From contig OZ244066.1 of NCBI GenBank assembly GCA_965215545.1, positions 2,852,001-2,916,000 of the forward strand: DNA of 64,000 nucleotides, written 5' to 3'. Position 1 is the first letter of the stretch. Each line of letters begins with the position of its first letter. Of this stretch, positions 18,233 through 26,915 are shown in pieces. Below the pieces are notes generated by a model. It had not been told where the DNA came from and ran no database searches. It worked only from the letters and a program-made list of their open reading frames with translations. Origin of the DNA: MPNP01 sp965215545. Its GTDB lineage: Bacteria > Pseudomonadota > Alphaproteobacteria > Rhodobacterales > Rhodobacteraceae. The position numbers and the translations under genes were made by a program.

Positions 18233-19285
18233 TCATCCGCCAAAGAGCTCATTCCAGCGGTCAATCCAGTCCGGCCTGGCCATATTCATGGCACCGTAGT
18301 CAACCCGCTTGAGGCTCGACAGCATGGCTTCTCCGTAGGTCCACTGGGCAGCTGCGTCCCCGGACAGAACCACGTCAGCGTGCACCGGGGCGTCCACACC
18401 GTTTTCCGCCAGGATCTTCTGCCGTTCGGGATCGAGGATGAAATTGATGAATTCATGGGCCCGCTCGACATTCTGGGCACCGGCGGGAATGTTGACCGTA
18501 TTGAGAGTGGCGATGTCCCCGTCCTGAAGATCGGCCCAGACGATGGTCGGGACAGCATCCCGCAATCGGCCCAAGGCAAAATCCTGGGCCAGGGAGACGG
18601 TGATCTCGCCCGTTGAGAAGAGATTGATCATCTCGGAACCGGTCATGTAGTTCTTGACCACATTGCCCTGCAGGGCCGCGAGTTCCGCAAAGGCGGGATC
18701 CGCGTCATCAAAGGCACTGACACCAGCCTTGTCGCCGGCAATCATGACGACCATCGGGCCGGCTGTCGTGGTGATCCCGGGCAGGGAAATGGATCCGGCC
18801 AGGGAGTCGCGCCACAGATCATTCCACGCAGTGATCGGGGCATCAACCTTGGCACTGTCATAGACAACCCCGACACGACCGATCGTGTAGGCGGGACCAT
18901 ACGCCCCCTGGGGAGATTGAGCGAGTGCATGAAGACCGTTGATATTCGGAATTTTGGATCGATCAATCGGCTGGAAGAGACCTTCCTCGATTCCCTGCTG
19001 GGAAAAACTGTCGGTCAAGTACACAACGTCAACGCCGCGACCACCACGGATCTTGATCTTGTTCAGACGGTCAGCATTGTTGCCCGTCTCGAAGATCAGT
19101 TCACAATTGCACTGTTCCTGGAATGGCTGGACAATATACTCATTGAGTTTTTCGCCGTTGAAGCCCCACCAGGAGACCACCAGGATCTCAGCCTGGGCAC
19201 TGAGTGGTCCGATGGCAATGATCGCGAATCCGATCTCCACCAATCGGCTGACCTGTTTCAAGAACATGTTCCAATTCAACATCAT
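18233..19285 (-). CDS. Periplasmic substrate-binding protein, PotD/PotF type
   Basis: A 350-residue exported protein with a signal peptide ending near ...LSAQAE (about residue 32). VVSWWGFNGEKLNEYIV resembles the start of mature polyamine-binding proteins, and the fold continues with VDVVYLTDSFSQQG and GPAYTIGRVGVVYD. The acidic residues that bind the amines of putrescine or spermidine cannot be aligned by eye, so the ligand is uncertain. The downstream deaminase suggests a purine-like or other amino-substituted ligand. The start has AAGAAGGA just upstream. Confidence 0.85.
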   Translation of the reverse strand: MMLNWNMFLKQVSRLVEIGFAIIAIGPLSAQAEILVVSWWGFNGEKLNEYIVQPFQEQCNCELIFETGNNADRLNKIKIRGGRGVDVVYLTDSFSQQGIEEGLFQPIDRSKIPNINGLHALAQSPQGAYGPAYTIGRVGVVYDSAKVDAPITAWNDLWRDSLAGSISLPGITTTAGPMVVMIAGDKAGVSAFDDADPAFAELAALQGNVVKNYMTGSEMINLFSTGEITVSLAQDFALGRLRDAVPTIVWADLQDGDIATLNTVNIPAGAQNVERAHEFINFILDPERQKILAENGVDAPVHADVVLSGDAAAQWTYGEAMLSSLKRVDYGAMNMARPDWIDRWNELFGG

Positions 19286-19608
19286 GCATTCCTTCTTCTC
19301 GACATTCCTGTCATCAACCCGGCGTGCTGGATCGGATCAAATCCCCGATCGGCACCGGATTGTCCTGTGCGGGCGATCCCGGGCCTGCACACACTCTTGC
19401 AGCGATGATCCATAGCATGCCCGGCTTGGCTCTCGCAAGAAATCCAGGCCACCGAACCGATTGATTCACGTCACGGTCCAAATGCCCGACAACGGCGACC
19501 GTGCGGGGCCGGGGGTCACCACCGAAAGGCATGCCCATGGCGGTCAGGGATGCAGGCCCGGACAGAACAGACCGTCACCGGCTTCTGGAACGCTGACCGG
19601 ACTGCAGA
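19286..19608. other. Intergenic region upstream of the ABC operon
   Basis: About 320 bases that must hold the promoter of the ABC-deaminase operon (leftward) and the 3' end of the decarboxylase gene's transcript. No RNA gene or clear terminator was seen. Confidence 0.4.
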
Positions 19609-21108
19609 TCAGGCCGACTCCAGACTCGCAATCTCGGTGCGGGCAAAGGTCTCGGTGGCCTCCAATGTCTCACGGACATCGTTCCAGGTTGTTGTGTGGT
19701 TGATGATGCACATGCGGAGCGAGAAGGTGCCTGAGACCAGCGTTGAGGACATGAACGCCGGGTTGTCCCAGAACAGGTGGGCAAGGATGGTCCGGTTCAT
19801 CTCCTCAATCGCATCCTCGTCGAGTTTGAGGTGCCGGGCATTGATCCGAAAACACACGACACCGAGCGAAACCGGTGCCATGCGCTCAAGGACCGGGCTT
19901 GCGTCGATATATCCAGCTGCCCTCTCGGCAAGGGCCAGACTCTGGTCGATGGCCTGTCGGAATGCGGCCAGGCCAAAGGTCTGGATGGACATCCAGACTT
20001 TCAGGGCCCGGAACGAACGACTCAGCTGCAAGCTTCGATCGGAGAAATTCGGGTGTTCGGCACCCCAGATCGTATCCTGGAGGACATCGTGACGGATGCC
20101 GAGAGCATCGTTCAGGGTGGCGATGTCGCGGACAAGGAGCGCGCCCACCTCGTAGGGCTGGAACAGCCATTTATGGCCATCCACGGCAATGGAGTCGGCC
20201 TGTTCGATCCCCCGCAGGAGCTCTTTGCCCCTGTCCGAGAGAATGGCAAATCCACCATAGGATGCATCGACGTGGAACCAGATGTTCTCATCGGCACAGT
20301 ACGATCCCAGTTCGGGGAACAGGTCGATGGCACCGCAGCTTGTCGCTCCGGCATTGGCGCAGACAAGGATTGGAGTCAGTCCGGCCGCGCGGTCCTCGGC
20401 AACCGCCTTGCGCAGCTCATCAAGGATGAGTCTGTGATGCGTGTCAACCGGCAGGAGTCGGATATATTCCCGCCGGACACCAACGATACGGGCGGCCCGG
20501 ATCTGGGCACTGTGGCTCTCGTGACTCATATACACGGTGGCCCGCTCGGGATTCCCCGCCTTTTCCCGCGCTGCGACGAACGCATTGACGGCTGCGGCAG
20601 AGCCTCCACTGGTCAACAACCCGCCCGCTGTCTCGGAATAGCCGAACCAACGACAGAACCAATCGATGACGACCAGTTCAACCTGGCTGGGTCCGCTGGC
20701 GACAAGCCAGGTGCAGGCATTGATATTGTACCCTGATGCGATGAAATCGGCCAGGACGCCCGGCCAGGTGGGTGCCGACGGAACAAAGGCAAAGCAGCGG
20801 GGGTGATCAAGACGCATTGCGAAGGGCAGGACATCGCGGACGGCCCGATCGATCACCTCTTCGGCCGGTCGACCTGTCTCGGGTGGTTCCTCCAGAAGCT
20901 GCTCCTCAAGTGCCTGCTGGAAGTCGCCATCCCAGGCACCATCCTGTGGCAGGGTTTGGGCTCTCTGGACCAGCAGTTCCACCACCTTCTGCCCAAGCGC
21001 ACGCATCTGATCGGGCGTCATCTGCAATCCGGAACCGCCCCCATCACCATTGGAGGAACTGGTCGACATGTCGTCTTGACCGGAGTGATCCTGAGATGAT
21101 GCAGTCAT
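19609..21108 (-). CDS. PLP-dependent group II decarboxylase (aromatic amino acid/glutamate decarboxylase family)
   Basis: A protein of about 499 residues with the fold-type I decarboxylase pattern: HPRCFAFVPSAPTWPG near the N-terminus, LLTSGGSAAAVNA (phosphate-binding), FHVDASYGGF, and SIAVDGHKWLFQPYE with the PLP-binding lysine. The C-terminal region GVVCFRIN is also typical. Relatives decarboxylate L-DOPA, tryptophan, tyrosine, glutamate or 2,4-diaminobutyrate; the substrate is not assigned. The N-terminal 30 residues are Ser/Gly-rich, so the start is uncertain: in-frame starts exist at 21120 and further upstream. Confidence 0.87.
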   Translation of the reverse strand: MTASSQDHSGQDDMSTSSSNGDGGGSGLQMTPDQMRALGQKVVELLVQRAQTLPQDGAWDGDFQQALEEQLLEEPPETGRPAEEVIDRAVRDVLPFAMRLDHPRCFAFVPSAPTWPGVLADFIASGYNINACTWLVASGPSQVELVVIDWFCRWFGYSETAGGLLTSGGSAAAVNAFVAAREKAGNPERATVYMSHESHSAQIRAARIVGVRREYIRLLPVDTHHRLILDELRKAVAEDRAAGLTPILVCANAGATSCGAIDLFPELGSYCADENIWFHVDASYGGFAILSDRGKELLRGIEQADSIAVDGHKWLFQPYEVGALLVRDIATLNDALGIRHDVLQDTIWGAEHPNFSDRSLQLSRSFRALKVWMSIQTFGLAAFRQAIDQSLALAERAAGYIDASPVLERMAPVSLGVVCFRINARHLKLDEDAIEEMNRTILAHLFWDNPAFMSSTLVSGTFSLRMCIINHTTTWNDVRETLEATETFARTEIASLESA

Positions 21109-21426
21109 GGGTTCCAACATCCTTATGGTTGCAGACTCGACCATTGATCGAACCACTATTCCATGCGGCCTCGATTGCCAAATCAAACACCCGTGTCGGG
21201 CAGGTCGAACCTGCACCACCCAGGGGAATCTGCGGGTCTGGTCGGGCCGGGGAAAGAGGGGACCCGTTTCAGTCATCCGGCCTGATCATCCCCCGCAACA
21301 CAGTGATCGAGGCGGGCGACTGCGGTGATCCTGTCCAGACTGAATGTGCCGGCATCGGGCGTCCGGTGTTGTCAAATTCCATCCTGGACCATAGGGTCAG
21401 GACCAATGGCAGGAGCGGAACAGCGA
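21109..21426. other. Divergent intergenic region
   Basis: About 318 bases between the leftward decarboxylase and the rightward molybdenum hydroxylase operon. It should contain both promoters. No operator or RNA motif was recognised. Confidence 0.35.
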
Positions 21427-21897
21427 ATGATTGCATTTACCCTCAATGACAAGACGGTGACGACAGATGTCGCTGCGAACACTCCGCTGCTCTGGGTCAT
21501 CAGGGATGCATTCAAGCTCAAGGGCACCAAGTTCGGCTGCGGGGCCGGTCTTTGCGGGGCCTGCACTGTGCATGTCGATGGAATTGCCCGACGATCCTGT
21601 ATCCTCCCGGTTGCAGAAATCGAGGGGACGGTCGTGCGCACGATTGAAGGGCTGGGGACGCCTGAGTCCCTCCATCCCCTGCAGGCTGTCTGGCACGAAC
21701 GCAATGTCTCGCAGTGCGGCTACTGTCAACCCGGCCAGATCATGGCAGCGGCAGCACTCCTTGCCGACAACCCAACCCCGGATGCGGCAACGGTCCGGGC
21801 GGCCATGGCCGGAAATCTCTGTCGCTGTGGCTGTTATGGCCGAATTCAGGAGGCCATTCTTGCCGTGGCCGGCTCCGATATCGGGAGGCAGACATGA
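21427..21897 (+). CDS. (2Fe-2S) subunit of a xanthine-dehydrogenase-family hydroxylase (IorA-like)
   Basis: A 156-residue electron-transfer subunit. The plant-type ferredoxin cluster is in FGCGAGLCGACTVHVDG (about residues 37-53) with a further Cys in RRSCILP. The second [2Fe-2S] cluster uses CGYCQPG (about residue 98) and NLCRCGCYGRI (about 133). The architecture matches the small subunit of isoquinoline 1-oxidoreductase and related two-subunit aldehyde or N-heterocycle oxidases. The ATG has AGGAG 11 bases upstream; an ATG 21 bases earlier is in frame. Its stop overlaps the next start (ATGA). Confidence 0.92.
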   Translation: MIAFTLNDKTVTTDVAANTPLLWVIRDAFKLKGTKFGCGAGLCGACTVHVDGIARRSCILPVAEIEGTVVRTIEGLGTPESLHPLQAVWHERNVSQCGYCQPGQIMAAAALLADNPTPDAATVRAAMAGNLCRCGCYGRIQEAILAVAGSDIGRQT

Positions 21898-24083
21898 GGC
21901 TGACCCGCCGCAAATTCCTCTGGACCACCGGCATCGGCGGTGCCAGTCTTGTGATCGGCTGGGGCCTGTTGGGACGAAATGTGCCGCTGCCCGAAAGTCG
22001 ACTGGAAGGTGGGTTCATGCCCAACGCCTTCATCGAAGTTACGGCCACGAACCGGATTCTCTTCTATGCCCCACGCGATGAGATGGGGCAGGGGATCACG
22101 ACCGGCCATGCCACGCTGATCGGTGAGGAGCTTGATATTGCCCCGGATGCCCTCCAGATCGAATTTGTCCCGGTTCACCCCGCCTATCGGAACCCGGAAT
22201 TCCGGTTCCAGGGAACCGGTGGCAGCACATCCATGAGTGCGCATTTCCTGCCATTGCGCCAGGCCGCCGCCGATGTCCGGCAATTGTTTATCGAGGCCGC
22301 TGCTAATGATCTCGATCTCGAGCCTGCCTTGCTGACCACAGATGAGGGGCACATCATCGATCCGGATGGCAGGAGGCATCCGTATGGTGCCTTCATTGCC
22401 ATGGCGGCCAGGCTTGCCATACCGACCGACACACCACTCAAGCCCCGGAAGGCATGGAAGTACATCGGTCAGGACCGCCCGCGGGTGGATGGGATTGCCA
22501 AGGCCACGGGAACGGCTCGGTACGGAATTGATATCGATATTCCCGATCTGCACCGAGCCGTGATTCGCCGGCCACCGGTGGCTGGCGGAACCCTGGCAGG
22601 ACTTGATGCCAACCAGGCCCGGGCCATGCCCGGCGTGGTCCACGTGGGCGCAATCAGTTCCGGGGTCGCGGTCGTCGCCGAGCAGTACTGGCAGGCAAAA
22701 TCTGCTGCTGAATCCCTTGAAATCCAGTGGGATATGCCAGACAAAGTCAATGTCGACACAAACCGCATCAAGGCGGACTATGCAGCTGCCCTGGCCAGCG
22801 AAGACGGAGTGATGACCGAGACGAATGGCGATCTTGAGGATGGCTTTGCCGCCGCCCAGCATGTTGTGGATCTCGAATTCTGGACACCCTATCTGGCCCA
22901 TGCGCCCATGGAGCCCATGAATGCCCTCGTGCACATCCAGCCTGACCGGGTGGATGTGTGGTCTGGCACCCAGAGCCCGGCTGGAGCCCGGGGATTGGTG
23001 GCCCGGACTCTGGGCATTGATGCGGAAAAGGTCCATGTTCACTCCACCTACATGGGCGGTTCCTTCGGGCGGCGGGCGATTCTCGGTCATGTGATTGAGG
23101 CCACAGAGGCGGCGGCGGCCAGCGGCAAGCCGGTTCAGGTCCTCTGGAGCCGGGAAAATGATCTCCAGCACGGGTATTCCCGACCCGCCTCATTGATGCG
23201 GATCAAGGCCGGAGCAACCAACGCAGGTGTTCTGACGGCATGGGAAGCAACACGTGTCGGGGCCAATATCGAGCCCGGTCTGATCGGCCTTGCCCTGCCA
23301 GGCCTGCTGCCCAGACTGCCCGAAGTCCTTGTCGAAGCTGCTGTCGGGGTGCTGGACAAGGTCACTCGCGACTGGATTGTCTCCACGACCAGCGTTGAGG
23401 GTCTCTATGGCGATTATGACATCGAGAACCGCAGCATCCGGCATGTCACCTGCGATCACGGGTTGCCCGTGTTGGTCTGGCGCTCGGTGGGCCACTCCTA
23501 CACCGCGTTCGCCAAGGAATCGGCGATTGATGCCCTGGCTCAGGCCAGCGGTCTTGATCCTGTCGAGTTTCGCCTGCGCAATACGACCCAAGACCCCAAA
23601 CTGGCCAATGTCATCCGCTTGGCGGGTGATGCCATGCAGGCCATGCCCAAAAGACAGGGCAGGGGCCTTGGGCTTGCCGCCCACAGCTCTTTTGATTCCG
23701 CCGTTGCCCAGATCGCCGACGTCTCGGTCGACGATGGCATCATCAGGGTCCACAAGGTCGCATGCATCATCGATTGCGGTCTGGCAGTCAATCCCGATAT
23801 CGTACGGACCCAGATGGAAGGGTCCATCATCTATGGGATGAGCGCTGCCCTGCATGGCAGTCTGGAGGTTGTCGGCGGCGCCATCGTCCAGAGCAATTTC
23901 CACGACTATCCCATTCTGCGGATGGATGAATCTCCAGACATCGAAGTCCGGCTGGTGGAGAGTGATGCTCCGCCCACGGGCGTTGGCGAGCCCGGGGTTC
24001 CACCGATCGCTCCGGCCATTGCCAATGCTGTCTTTGCCGCAACCGGTCAACGTCTGACTCGCCTGCCCCTCACTCTGGCCTGA
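21894..24083 (+). CDS. Molybdopterin-binding catalytic subunit (IorB-like), Tat-exported
   Basis: A 729-residue molybdenum hydroxylase subunit of the xanthine dehydrogenase family. It begins with a Tat signal (LTRRKFLWTTGIGGASL, residues 3-19), so the mature enzyme is probably periplasmic. Cofactor and active-site segments visible: GQGITTGHATLIGEELDI, GGSFGRRAI, and the C-terminal GVGEPGVPPIAPAIANA, which has the conserved Glu of GxGEP. Family substrates include N-heterocycles and aldehydes. No maturation gene (XdhC/CoxD type) lies next to it. Start fixed by the ATGA overlap. Confidence 0.92.
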   Translation: MRLTRRKFLWTTGIGGASLVIGWGLLGRNVPLPESRLEGGFMPNAFIEVTATNRILFYAPRDEMGQGITTGHATLIGEELDIAPDALQIEFVPVHPAYRNPEFRFQGTGGSTSMSAHFLPLRQAAADVRQLFIEAAANDLDLEPALLTTDEGHIIDPDGRRHPYGAFIAMAARLAIPTDTPLKPRKAWKYIGQDRPRVDGIAKATGTARYGIDIDIPDLHRAVIRRPPVAGGTLAGLDANQARAMPGVVHVGAISSGVAVVAEQYWQAKSAAESLEIQWDMPDKVNVDTNRIKADYAAALASEDGVMTETNGDLEDGFAAAQHVVDLEFWTPYLAHAPMEPMNALVHIQPDRVDVWSGTQSPAGARGLVARTLGIDAEKVHVHSTYMGGSFGRRAILGHVIEATEAAAASGKPVQVLWSRENDLQHGYSRPASLMRIKAGATNAGVLTAWEATRVGANIEPGLIGLALPGLLPRLPEVLVEAAVGVLDKVTRDWIVSTTSVEGLYGDYDIENRSIRHVTCDHGLPVLVWRSVGHSYTAFAKESAIDALAQASGLDPVEFRLRNTTQDPKLANVIRLAGDAMQAMPKRQGRGLGLAAHSSFDSAVAQIADVSVDDGIIRVHKVACIIDCGLAVNPDIVRTQMEGSIIYGMSAALHGSLEVVGGAIVQSNFHDYPILRMDESPDIEVRLVESDAPPTGVGEPGVPPIAPAIANAVFAATGQRLTRLPLTLA

Positions 24084-24164
24084 GGCAAACCACCCTCCGC
24101 GGCAACCTCTCAATCCCCGGGTCGCCAGCATGCAATTGGGCCTCCGGACCCGTGGTGATGGGCA

Positions 24165-24602
24165 TCACCTCACGAGATCGGCCATGGCGGCAAGGGCAAG
24201 CGTGTAACTCGTGACTCCAAAACCGCAGATGATCCCCTTGACAACGGGGGTGATGCAGGAGGTGTGGCGGAAGGATTCCCGACCGTAGACGTTGGAGAGA
24301 TGCACTTCCACCACCGGGATATCGCTGGCAATAATGGCATCCGCCAGGGCAACCGATGTATGGGAATAGGCTGCCGCATTGAGGATAAGCCCGGCATGGA
24401 GCATATTGGCCTTCTGGATGGCATCCACGAGGACTCCTTCGGAGTTGGTCTGGGCAAACTCGACCGTCAGCCCCAGTTCCCCGGCCCGTGTCCGGCACAG
24501 TGCCTCGATGTCTTCAAGCGTCTGGGAACCATAAATGTGAACTTCCCTGCTCCCAAGCAGGTTCAGGTTGGGTCCATTGAGAACCAATACTGGCTTTGGC
24601 AT
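24165..24602 (-). CDS. aroQ: 3-dehydroquinate dehydratase, type II
   Basis: Third step of the shikimate pathway, dehydrating 3-dehydroquinate. The 145-residue protein is full length: LNGPNLNLLGSRE at the N-terminus, the mobile loop with the catalytic Tyr in EVHIYG, LILNAAAYSHTSVA, VVEVHLSNVYGRE, and the catalytic His in SFRHTSC. It is a single gene on the minus strand, convergent with the IorB-like gene. Confidence 0.96.
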   Translation of the reverse strand: MPKPVLVLNGPNLNLLGSREVHIYGSQTLEDIEALCRTRAGELGLTVEFAQTNSEGVLVDAIQKANMLHAGLILNAAAYSHTSVALADAIIASDIPVVEVHLSNVYGRESFRHTSCITPVVKGIICGFGVTSYTLALAAMADLVR

Positions 24603-24777
24603 TGTGACGGTATCCCGATCCTGTCAACGGCTGGAGACATGGTCTCAGCACCGGGGCTGCATAGTCGAGACAGAGTTGCGATTCAATGGTCCCGACACGA
24701 CCCAAATGAGCAAGATCTTGTTTGCCAGGCCGTTCCGCAGAGACCGTTCATCCACTTTAAGACAAGCCGATTTTGAG

Positions 24778-24990
24778 GATTATACAGTGCCTGCCAGACA
24801 ACCCCATTGTCTATCATGAACGTTCGACGTGTCCGTTGATCGTCTGCCAGTGTCTCCCTGAAGCGTGTGGCCAACCGGGCTGGCCGGGCCCCAACGCCCG
24901 CATGCCGCCCGTCCGGGCCGACTCCTCGAGGCATGCCATGCGCACTGCCGCCAACCATAGCGCCAGCCCGGTGCCATCATCATCGTGTGC
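24778..24990 (-). repeat. Solo end of the ISNCY-like element (copy A)
   Basis: Read leftwards this stretch matches 34440-34650 over its whole length: a block starting near GATGATGGCACC, a middle block around CTCGAGGAGTCGGCCCGGA, then CAGGGAGACACTGGCAGA, ending in TGGCAGGCACTGTATAAT. The outer end matches the inverted-repeat end of the decayed ISNCY-like element at 32602-34650. The transposase part is absent, so it is a solo end left by deletion or an aborted copy. Confidence 0.7.
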
Positions 24991-25400
24991 GGGCCGGCCC
25001 GCCACTCCCGCCCGCAGAGAACTGTGCCAGCACCGGGCTGGCCAGTATCATGGCGGCCAGCGTAGCCGCCGTCAGAGTCATCGTCAGTTGCATTCCATTT
25101 TGTTGTGCTCAGACAATTGCCGAGCCGGCCCGCATCATGAGCGAGCGCAAGGTCAACGCTGGCATACGGTGGACATCCTGGACGCAAACCATGCCGCCGG
25201 AGATTCTGACGCAGACGCAGTTTGAGCAACCGGAGCAGCAATGAGCAAGAAGTCTGAGCCGTGTGGGGTTTGGGGTGGGCATAACGACGATCAGTTAAGC
25301 AAGGGGGCGATGTGCGTGTACAGTCGATCCACGAGCAATAGCTGTCATCGCATCACCTGTTGCCGCTCAACACCAATCCAGCAGGTCATGCTCCTCGGGA
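24991..25400. other. Intergenic sequence beside the solo IS end
   Basis: About 400 bases. A minus-strand frame from 25093 to 24980 encodes 37 residues that look like a secretion signal (Leu/Ala-rich helix ending VLAQ) and then stops within the IS end. It may be the 5' stump of a lost exported protein, but it is short. Otherwise nothing was recognised; the part near 25300 is AT-richer. Confidence 0.3.
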
Positions 25401-26003
25401 TCAACCGTTGCCCTCTTCCCCGTTGCCTGTCTGCACTCCCTCCGGCCAGAGTGCATCCAGCGGGAAGGCAAGGGCATTGAAGGGCGGCTGTGCCACCCTG
25501 GTGGCACCCGCAAGGGTTTCCAGCAGCACCCAGTGTTCCTTGTGCAGCCGGAATACCTCCAGCGTCTTCGCGATGGGATCGACGAACCAAAGATGCTCCA
25601 CCCCCTCCCGGGCATAGAAGGCCCGCTTCTCGCTCTGGTCAAGACGCCGGGTCGACGGCGAGAGGACTTCGCAGACCCAATCTGGACCAATCTCGAAATG
25701 CGCCGTATCTGGATAGTCCGGCATGGTTGTGTGCCGCCAGCCAGCCAGATCAGGCACCACGATATCATTACCGAGATGCAACTCCGGCTCATCAATGATC
25801 CACCAGCCGCCGGGGCCGCCCTGTCCCCGGCCAAAGGGTCCAGCAAGTGTTCCCCCCAGCATGGAACTCGCCCAAGCATGGCGCGGAGCAGGTCTTGGCT
25901 GGGTGTAGAGGATACCGGCGAGCAATTCCGCTACCATGTGCGGGGGGGCATCGAGGACATCCTGGTAAGTTGCTGGAAGGTCTGAGACTGCCGCTGCCGT
26001 CAT
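25401..26003 (-). CDS. Uma2 family (DUF820) endonuclease-like protein
   Basis: A 200-residue protein of the PD-(D/E)xK superfamily. Segments seen: the N-terminal TYQDVLDAPPHMVAELLAG, then VPDLAGW (catalytic Asp), CEVLSPSTRRLDQSEKR (Glu and downstream Lys) and HLWFVDPIAKTLEVFRL. Uma2 proteins are frequent in cyanobacteria and in some proteobacterial accessory regions; their biological role is uncertain. The ATG has AAGGAA upstream, and an AT-rich promoter-like stretch lies at 26030-26110. The neighbourhood suggests recent acquisition. Confidence 0.85.
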   Translation of the reverse strand: MTAAAVSDLPATYQDVLDAPPHMVAELLAGILYTQPRPAPRHAWASSMLGGTLAGPFGRGQGGPGGWWIIDEPELHLGNDIVVPDLAGWRHTTMPDYPDTAHFEIGPDWVCEVLSPSTRRLDQSEKRAFYAREGVEHLWFVDPIAKTLEVFRLHKEHWVLLETLAGATRVAQPPFNALAFPLDALWPEGVQTGNGEEGNG

Positions 26004-26116
26004 TCTGTGTTCCTTCGCATCACCATAGCCTGCCCCGCCAACTCTCATATCGCAGTACTATTGGATATTGCAAAACATATGGGAATTATATCCAAAGCAA
26101 CAAGTCTTGATCCCGC

Positions 26117-26284
26117 TCACGTCTCTGTTTCCACCTCGAACGGCCGCATGAAAGCCTCCCGCAGTTCCTCCTCTGACATGGCAGGCATATCGAACTCTTC
26201 CTCAAGCCCAGCCTTGCTGGGCTGATACTGGCTGTCCTTGTCAGTGAGGGGCTTGGGGTTGGGAATGGGGGTTTTCCGGGTCAT
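26117..26284 (-). CDS. Small acidic protein of unknown function
   Basis: A 55-residue protein with an excellent GGAAGGAG ribosome-binding site 4 bases upstream of the ATG. The C-terminal half is acidic and helical (KAGLEEEFDMPAMSEEEL). No family is recognised. It lies just downstream of a truncated NYN-domain gene and upstream of Uma2, so it could be an antitoxin-like or regulatory partner, but nothing proves this. Confidence 0.5.
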   Translation of the reverse strand: MTRKTPIPNPKPLTDKDSQYQPSKAGLEEEFDMPAMSEEELREAFMRPFEVETET

Positions 26285-26321
26285 GCATGCTCCTTCCGAC
26301 AGCCAGGGTTGCAATCGGCCT

Positions 26322-26555
26322 TCATGGATTTCCTTGCCATTGTAGGGGCCGCGTATCATAGTAGAATGTTCGGTACACAAGTGCGAAAGGGTCTGGAGCC
26401 CTGTCGGTCTCGTTCAGGTGTTCCGGGTGACTGTTCACCAATTGACGCAGCTCAGCAGCGACGACCTGCGGGTCTTTGGCATCAATATCTGGACGAACCG
26501 TAGGCAACCGTTTCAGAAAGTATCCGCCATCGATGAGGATGGCAATTTTTGGCAT
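26322..26555 (-). pseudogene. Truncated NYN (LabA/PIN-like) domain protein
   Basis: The 77 residues start with MPKIAILIDGGYFLKRLP, the first strand and metal-binding Asp of NYN-domain nucleases, and continue to LVYRTFYYDTRP, another family motif (FYYD). The protein then ends; the remaining two thirds of the domain, with the further acidic residues, are missing. The segment after it does not restore the family in another frame. It is probably a deletion remnant. Confidence 0.6.
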
Positions 26556-26915
26556 GGCAAATCCAAAAGAAAAGCTCCGAGGGATCGGCCTTGCTCATGG
26601 TCACCAACCCTACACCGAGGATGGAAGCGAGGCGTACTGCCGTGGAGCGAATGACGGAAAAGTAGTTCGTAATCTGCTTAATGTCAAGCCTGTTTTTGAT
26701 CCCCGCTTTGGATCCTGCACGATCTTTCAGATGGAGATATATGCAGATTGGGACAATTGGGGTCCGGTTGATGGAATTCAGCGTCCTCCCCACCCGCATC
26801 ATGCGGCCTGTTCCGCATCCCATTCCCGGGCAGAGGGTCAGTTTGAAATTCACCCCTTCCATTGGCCAGCAAAAGGTGTAAACCGAGGACTTCAACCCCA
26901 TTGGAGGATTCCATC
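26556..26915. other. Divergent intergenic region with promoter for the poly-C gene
   Basis: About 360 bases between the NYN remnant and the secreted-protein gene. It is lower in GC than its surroundings. Open frames here have no motifs. A strong GGAGG site sits at 26903-26907. Confidence 0.35.

Noticed and set aside
17318..18616. Plus-strand frame of 432 codons opposite the ABC permease and binding-protein genes
   Set aside because: Composition is His/Gly/Asp/Gln-rich, typical of a shadow of a GC-rich membrane-protein gene; the minus strand encodes clear permease motifs.
21846..23171. Minus-strand frame of 441 codons opposite the IorB-like gene
   Set aside because: No motifs; the opposite strand carries a Tat signal and molybdenum-hydroxylase segments.
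24683..24958. Conserved peptide FRETLAD...WQALYN in two loci considered as a protein family
   Set aside because: The similarity is explained by DNA homology of IS ends; it crosses frames and has no independent coding support.
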